Assembly (NCBI GenBank): GCA_018817385.1
Contig: JAHIUA010000059.1
Coordinates: 1-37,643 of the forward strand
Length of the DNA stretch: 37,643 bases
Source: Pseudomonadota bacterium
Lineage (GTDB): Bacteria; Desulfobacterota; Desulfobulbia; Desulfobulbales; Desulfocapsaceae
Direction of reading: 5' to 3'
Made by a program: the position numbers and the translations under genes. Shown here piece after piece: positions 33,376 to 37,643 of this stretch; the first letter of the stretch is position 1, and each line of letters starts with the position of its first letter. Under the pieces are notes generated by a model. The model worked only from the letters and a program-made list of their open reading frames with translations, did no database searches and was not told where the DNA came from.

Positions 33376-34863
33376 ATGACTCAACATAAATTCATAGAAT
33401 ACTATTCATGGAAAAATAATACTGTTATCTCCATGTTACTTTTTCTCGCAATCCAATTAGTCGTGTTAATATCCCCGAATATTATAGTGGCGGCGAGTTT
33501 TGATGATTTCAACAATGAAAAAATCGATAGTAACAAATGGGCTGTGCAGGAGTTTGTTAGGGTTGTAGAAGATGAAATGTTATCAATGGCTGGTAGCCAT
33601 CGCACTGACAAAAACGAGCACAACCAAGTTGAAACTTTATTCAAAAATCCTGAATTGATAACAAAATTACAAGCCACAATTACTGTAGGCGCATATCAAC
33701 TCGATCCTGATATCACGACTGAGTGGAATCAAATGGTTGCTGCTGAGTTATCTGGCAGTTACTACGGCAGTGCAAATGGTGATGTTGATGCAGGTATTTC
33801 GATAATTGACACAAATGGTGGTGAGGGGCTTAAGGCTTGGTGCTACGCAAGTTCACAGGACGACGTTTTCGAGGTAAATCATAAATTTACAATGTCAATT
33901 GAAACTGGGCATCCTTATATTCTTGCCATAGAGTATAAGGAAGCCGATCAAAAATTTACATGTTCAATTGAAGACGGAAATAATCCTGCTACAAAAGAGA
34001 ACAAAGATTTGGATGTCTCTTCAACGCCATCTAGCGGTCGACCAGGTAGGGAAAAGAAGGCGTTGAGGGTATGGTATACAATCGATGGTGAAACCGACGG
34101 TACATTCGATGCAGAAATTTCTTTAGCCGCTATTATTGACGACATTGAAACTCAAGAAGGCCCTTACGACGATTTCACTTCCAACACTCTGAGTTCATCA
34201 AAATGGAATAGTGTAGAATCAGTACGAAGAATAACTGACAACTCTCTTGAATTGTCCCAGCGTAGTGAGGGAATCCCTTTCCAAACAACGCGCATTCTCA
34301 CGGCTGACACAGTACGCAGTACTGATTATTACCAGGTCAGCATTCGAGTTGACTCTGCTAGTTATCGTAATGGTGCAACAACAGCAGTCAATACTGGTAT
34401 GAGCGGATTTTTTTACAATGATATCGCAGAAGGTGGAAACCAAAACATGGTGGGAGACCATCTTGCTATGGTAGCTTTTAGGCTGTCTCCCGAAAATTCG
34501 CTGGAAGCAGAAGCTACAATCTTTCGCTGTGGCAATGCAGATTGCAGTGATGCTGTAGCCAATCGTGTTTGGAGTCAGGAATTTACAACCAAGCCTTTGT
34601 TCAACACCCAACAAACTGTTTCAATAAAGAATACTGGTAACTCGCTAATTTTTGATATGGAAGGTGAACAAATTGTCCACTCAATTACAGAAACTTTTTC
34701 TCCATTCAGTTCAATACGAATGCTGGAAACACTTGTTTGGTCTAATGGTAGTGAGGATGGGAATATGGTAGTATTTTTTGACAACGTCATTTTTGAAGAA
34801 CAAACATCGCCATGGTCATTGTTCCTTCCAGCCATCCTTACCAGTCCCAAGAGTAACGAGTAA
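33376..34863 (+). CDS. Secreted protein with two related beta-sandwich domains
   Basis: A 495-residue protein with a signal peptide: the hydrophobic stretch VISMLLFLAIQLVVLI lies after a polar N-terminus, with cleavage near AAS at about residue 40. The mature part has two similar domains, each starting with a DDF....L/I.S.KW motif (SFDDFNNEKIDSNKW and YDDFTSNTLSSSKW). That is the entry to concanavalin-like/LamG-type sandwiches, often carbohydrate binding. The ATG at 33376 has AGGAG 8-9 bp upstream; an in-frame GTG nine bases earlier overlaps that site. The C-terminus ends in a proline-rich, weakly hydrophobic tail (SLFLPAILTS). Ligand unknown. Confidence 0.8.
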   Translation: MTQHKFIEYYSWKNNTVISMLLFLAIQLVVLISPNIIVAASFDDFNNEKIDSNKWAVQEFVRVVEDEMLSMAGSHRTDKNEHNQVETLFKNPELITKLQATITVGAYQLDPDITTEWNQMVAAELSGSYYGSANGDVDAGISIIDTNGGEGLKAWCYASSQDDVFEVNHKFTMSIETGHPYILAIEYKEADQKFTCSIEDGNNPATKENKDLDVSSTPSSGRPGREKKALRVWYTIDGETDGTFDAEISLAAIIDDIETQEGPYDDFTSNTLSSSKWNSVESVRRITDNSLELSQRSEGIPFQTTRILTADTVRSTDYYQVSIRVDSASYRNGATTAVNTGMSGFFYNDIAEGGNQNMVGDHLAMVAFRLSPENSLEAEATIFRCGNADCSDAVANRVWSQEFTTKPLFNTQQTVSIKNTGNSLIFDMEGEQIVHSITETFSPFSSIRMLETLVWSNGSEDGNMVVFFDNVIFEEQTSPWSLFLPAILTSPKSNE

Positions 34864-34966
34864 CTAGGGCATTTTGAATTAAAGGCATGTTGTTTAACTG
34901 GAAAGCCACTACACACACGCTGTGTCAAAGAGGGTGGTAGTGCCGACGAATAATTAATTTTAAAAT

Positions 34967-35007
34967 TCTCTGTTGGTTTGACACTGATTATTTTGAACCA
35001 ACAGAGA
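34967..35007. terminator. 12-bp inverted repeat downstream of the secreted-protein gene
   Basis: TCTCTGTTGGTT (34967-34978) pairs perfectly with AACCAACAGAGA (34996-35007). It lies about 105 bp after the stop codon and may be a terminator or an mRNA 3' structure. No T-run follows. Confidence 0.5.
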
Positions 35008-35355
35008 AGCATTCAATAACAGTTAATATTGCCACATCGAATATCTGATTACATCCAATTTCCTCAAACTTAATAGATCTACTGTACATCGCTCCTCGCA
35101 CCCGCTCCGGCACGTCCTCTGCAATTGTCTTTCCCGGTCGGCTGCAGCCCGGCAAAACAACCGCCGTTCTTTCGCATCGCCCGGCCAAGCTAGCAGAAGC
35201 CGCGACCTGCGCTCCATCCGTGCAGATGCCAGGTAGGTTGCCGCGCGCATGACCCGGTGATGCAAACTCCCAGCTTCGGCAGTGCACCTGGCCAACAACA
35301 GCCAGGAGCACTGCCTCTGTGCGGTCTGGTGGTATCTCCATCACCTGCTTAGTAT

Positions 35356-35630
35356 GGTGTCCACCGCAAAAGCGCGGAGGCCACACCCGATCCCGAACAG
35401 CTCCGTGGTAGATCCAGGATCCTTGCTCCGGTCACGCACCCAGAAACTACCCTGGGAGCCTGTCCGGTTAGCGTGCCGGGAGTAGATCCAACTCCTGCCT
35501 AAAGTGGTGTTGTCCGTCTGTTATATCCCATCACTGACGGTAGTTTCTGCCCCGATCTTCGCTCCAAAGTTCAGCCGGACAACACACCTGACCAGGATTC
35601 CGGGGTGGGCTTGGCCTGCGGTGCATGGTA
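35356..35630 (+). repeat. Partial, rearranged copy C of the hairpin module
   Basis: Several blocks of copy A recur in the same order of strands: the GGTGTCC...GGCCACACC stem (35356-35387), a 75-bp block starting CACCCAGAAACTACC (from about 35437), the AAAGTGGTGT end and, after new sequence, CACCTGACCAGGATTCCGG. Between these last two blocks copies A and B have a small stem, whereas C has a different one (GTGTTGTCCG/CGGACAACAC, 35507-35585). The GGCCTGCGG.GCATG block is also present. No gene is supported in 34864-35867; GC-rich 35085-35340 is unassigned. Confidence 0.75.
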
Positions 35631-35671
35631 ATAGGATCCTTGGTACCTTCCTTTGGAGAGCTGTCTCAAAC

Positions 35672-35760
35672 ATCATTTATATGACTTGTATCATTATTGT
35701 GATTATTGACATATGAATCATAGGCCATAATGAGGGCAGAATGTGAATTGAATTGGAAGT
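35672..35760 (+). repeat. Left direct repeat of SLOG/AP2 cassette
   Basis: This segment (ATCATTTAT, then TATCATTATTGTGATT, GACATATGAATCAT and TGAATTGGAAGT) recurs in the same orientation at 36922-37033. It contains a GGAAGT...ACTTCC hairpin at its right edge (to about 35790). The two copies bracket the SLOG-like and AP2 genes. Confidence 0.75.
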
Positions 35761-35867
35761 CTATTCGTTGACTTCCAATTCATTCTTCCTATAATGCACA
35801 GGATATCATCGTTTCCAGTGGTGTCTTCGGGAGCAGAACCAGTTGATTGACTTATAGGTAAACTTTA

Positions 35868-36332
35868 ATGCTAAAGAAGATAATATCAGGTGGACAAACT
35901 GGTGCAGACATTGCCGGCATCGATGCTGCTATTGCGCACGATTTCCCGTATGGCGGTTGGCTACCAAAAGGCCGCAGGACAATAGAAGGCCCTCTGGACG
36001 TAAAGTATATTATGAGGGAAATGCCGACCAGGGGTTATCCAAAACGTACAGAGCAGAATGTTATGGATTCCGATGGAACTGTCATTTTTCAGCAGGGCAA
36101 ATTGTCAGGTGGCTCTGATCTTACCAGGAAACTTGCCATTAAGCATGGTAAGCCGTGGCTGCATCTGGATATGAAAAAACTATCCATCGATGAAGCCGGA
36201 GAGGAAATCATAGGGTGGGTTAAGAAAAATCAGATCGAAACATTGAATGTAGCAGGGAAGAGCGCATCTAGTGATCCTGAAATATACGATATTGTATTTG
36301 GAGTTATGGGCAGGGTTCTTATAGCTACTTGA
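35868..36332 (+). CDS. SLOG/YpsA-like putative molybdenum carrier-type protein
   Basis: A 154-residue protein that opens with the Rossmann-like signature SGGQTGADIAGIDAA, followed by GGWLPKGRRTIEGPL and a GTVIF segment. These match the cpYpsA/MoCo_carrier group of SLOG proteins, which bind nucleotides or nucleotide-derived ligands. Some SLOG proteins act in conflict systems by sensing or making signalling nucleotides; the role here is unknown. The ribosome binding site is weak. It converges with the AP2 gene, 19 bp away, and both sit between two direct repeats. Confidence 0.85.
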   Translation: MLKKIISGGQTGADIAGIDAAIAHDFPYGGWLPKGRRTIEGPLDVKYIMREMPTRGYPKRTEQNVMDSDGTVIFQQGKLSGGSDLTRKLAIKHGKPWLHLDMKKLSIDEAGEEIIGWVKKNQIETLNVAGKSASSDPEIYDIVFGVMGRVLIAT

Positions 36333-36351
36333 AGGGAGGGCACCTGCGACC

Positions 36352-36795
36352 TCAATAATCACCGCCCAACCGGAGTCTTTCTTTTTCGTGACGAATGGTG
36401 CAGGCTCTAATAAATGCTACTTCTTTGCCATGTTTTCTGATAGCGACTGATGTCTTTCCCTGCTTGCCTTCAGGAGTGAGCCAACTTACATCATATTGAT
36501 TGGTTTTCTCATTGAGCCGGACACCAACCACACCAGTCCCAGAATTAGTAGTGGTAACCATGCGCTTATCTGTTCTTATTTTCCCAAGTGCTTTTTCTGT
36601 AGTATTTCGCCATGTAGTTGCCAAATCCAGGGCTATTTCGCTGCCACCACACTTCTTGTCAGAGAAAAATTTTGACTTCGTTTCTCCCTGGAATCGTATT
36701 CGGACGTACCATCCATGAGTACGTTTTGAATCTTGATCTACCCGGGCAATATCTTTATGTTCCCTTACTGTAAGTTGCGGCTCGTTGACTTTCAT
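36352..36795 (-). CDS. Double AP2-like domain protein, paralogue 2
   Basis: A 147-residue paralogue of the protein at 32214. Shared segments include THGWYVRIRF, KSKFFSDKK, TGVVGV and a C-terminal basic helix with KHGKEVAFIRAC. As in paralogue 1, two AP2-like repeats (about residues 22-70 and 82-137) and no catalytic domain are seen. GGAG lies before the ATG. The paralogues differ enough (roughly half of residues identical by eye) that a recent duplication is unlikely. It may regulate the cassette or bind the repeats that flank it. Confidence 0.75.
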   Translation of the reverse strand: MKVNEPQLTVREHKDIARVDQDSKRTHGWYVRIRFQGETKSKFFSDKKCGGSEIALDLATTWRNTTEKALGKIRTDKRMVTTTNSGTGVVGVRLNEKTNQYDVSWLTPEGKQGKTSVAIRKHGKEVAFIRACTIRHEKERLRLGGDY

Positions 36796-36921
36796 TTGAT
36801 CTCCTATAGTTTGTCAGACAGTACCATAAATATCTTTGGGGGATCAAGAAAAACCTGACTCGTTGTAGTCTTCAAATGTTGTTAGGTTAATCTGTAGGGC
36901 AGCTCCGGGTTTCTACACAAT

Positions 36922-37033
36922 ATCATTTATGTCTCTTTTATCATTATTAGCATCATTATGATTATTGTGATTGTTGACATATGAATCATCGGACATGGTG
37001 AGGGGGAGTGACACTATGAACTGAATTGGAAGT
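36922..37033 (+). repeat. Right direct repeat of SLOG/AP2 cassette
   Basis: This is the direct copy of 35672-35760 with a small internal expansion (an extra ATCATTATTAGC-like unit). Hairpin-forming GGAAGT...ACTTCC sequence follows to about 37068. No gene is supported in 36796-37643. Confidence 0.75.
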
Positions 37034-37114
37034 TTGTTGTTTTCATGGAAGTCTTTTTCTAAACTTCCAGACCATTTGCAATGGGGCTGCCGCCCCCTTG
37101 AACCCCCTCTGTGA

Positions 37115-37643
37115 CTCCAGTTCCCAGCACCGGCCATGCACCCAGAAACTACCCTGGGAGCCTGTCCGGTTAGCGGTCCGGGAGTAAATTCAATCCCTGC
37201 TTAAAGTGGTGTCCACCGCAAAAGCGCGGAGGCCACACCTGACCAGGATTCCGGTTAAAACTGTCACGGCTTTCGCATCTTCCCGCTTCAATTAAATAGA
37301 GTTTCAGGGACAAAAGCTCATGCCAGTTTTACCGGTAAGTGTCCGCTTCCGCGAAACACAGTGGACGCGGGATACTGCCCCGCTTATGCCCCGGCCCGGT
37401 AAGTCAGATTCGGGCAGGCATTCCGGGCCGGGGTATCTTTGGCCTGCGGCGCATGATCGAGGATCTCTCCGGCCAGCACCACCCGTGCCACCCAACAGTA
37501 CAACCCCAAAACAAAAAGCCGGCATAGCCCACCTGGAATTGCTTTGCAAGGTCGTTCAGCTAAAGGTGCTCCACCTTGCAAAGCAATTCCAGGTGGGCTT
37601 AAAAGATGCCGGTTTTGGGGTTGCACTGTCGGGTTTGGCCTTC
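37115..37643 (+). repeat. Left part of inverted-repeat module copy A, and terminal overlap
   Basis: Similarity to the reverse complement of copy B starts near GACTCC at about 37115. Stem-loops in order: CCCAG/CTGGG, CCGG/CCGG, GGTGTCC.../...GGCCACACC, CCGGTTAAAACTG/CAGTTTTACCGG (37252-37334), CCCCGGCCCGG/CCGGGCCGGGG (37390-37434) and the 26-bp perfect hairpin. Bases 37531-37643 are identical to 1-113, as expected for a circular molecule cut inside this module, or for a contig that ends in a repeat. Confidence 0.85.
37527..37598 (+). repeat. Perfect 26-bp stem hairpin with 20-nt loop, copy A
   Basis: The arms 37527-37552 and 37573-37598 are exact complements. The loop (CGTTCAGCTAAAGGTGCTCC) is asymmetric and gives the site a direction. 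The same site is read at 1-68 because of the terminal overlap. Confidence 0.95.

Noticed and set aside
34575-35386. Minus-strand open frames downstream of the secreted-protein gene
   Set aside because: One is antisense to the secreted protein; the others lie in copy-C DNA with improbable composition.
37527-37598. Hairpin telomere (protelomerase site) of a linear plasmid
   Set aside because: The 20-nt loop breaks the palindrome, two copies lie within the molecule and no protelomerase is present.
1-37643. Conjugation or mobilisation genes
   Set aside because: No relaxase, coupling protein or type IV secretion motifs were seen; transfer, if any, must use other means.

Overview
The window looks like a complete or nearly complete plasmid of about 37.5 kb. 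It carries an iteron origin with a Rep_3-type initiator, a ParA-type partition pair, no housekeeping genes, and its last 113 bases repeat its first 113 exactly. If that overlap marks a closed circle, the unit length is 37,530 bp. The overlap lies inside a repeat that also occurs inverted at about 5.09-5.76 kb, so circularity is likely but not proven. No relaxase, coupling protein or type IV secretion gene is visible. The host is probably a Gram-negative, perhaps a sulfate-reducing Desulfobacterota relative. The main hint is two small proteins with paired AP2-like repeats, a type I associate with that group; this is recollection, not a search result.

Layout. (1) 0.76-3.5 kb, + strand: an operon for a Cas4-like PD-(D/E)XK nuclease, a Sak4-like ATPase and three small proteins, ending in a strong terminator. 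It resembles a phage recombination module. (2) 3.5-5.1 kb: a serine recombinase close to the Pin/Hin group and two small genes. (3) 5.9-17.1 kb: a defence island with a trypsin-like protease gene (+) facing a six-gene minus-strand operon: SNF2/PLD-like helicase, DUF4391 protein, membrane-anchored protein, type III Mod, type III Res and a small acidic membrane protein. (4) 17.3-20.9 kb, - strand: a tightly overlapping operon of tyrosine recombinase, short exported TolC-like protein, AAA ATPase with a C-terminal membrane hairpin, and a YdjM-like membrane protein, followed by HU. (5) 20.9-26.1 kb: a helically phased TGCACC array beside an AT-rich tract, a large primase/Toprim/ATPase protein, an XRE regulator, a secreted thermonuclease and small genes. 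(6) 26.3-28.1 kb: iterons and rep. (7) 28.3-30.6 kb: a DUF262/HEPN toxin-like pair and two small genes. (8) 30.6-32.2 kb: a group II intron 3' remnant and the partition genes. (9) 32.2-37.1 kb: two AP2-repeat genes, a threefold 173-bp tandem repeat, a secreted two-domain protein, and a SLOG/YpsA-like gene in a cassette bounded by direct repeats.

A non-coding module of about 660 bp, built from consecutive stem-loops, occurs as two inverted copies (A spanning the window ends, B at 5.09-5.76 kb) and one partial copy (C, 35.36-35.63 kb). Its centre is a perfect 26-bp stem with a 20-nt loop. The two full copies bracket the 4.85-kb arc that holds the serine recombinase, so that arc could invert.

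The strongest candidates for undescribed biology are the recombinase/TolC-like/membrane-ATPase/YdjM operon, the TGCACC array with its primase (a possible second replicon), the composite restriction operon with SNF2 and DUF4391 genes, and the hairpin-chain module. All functions are read from motifs by eye; no database search was run.
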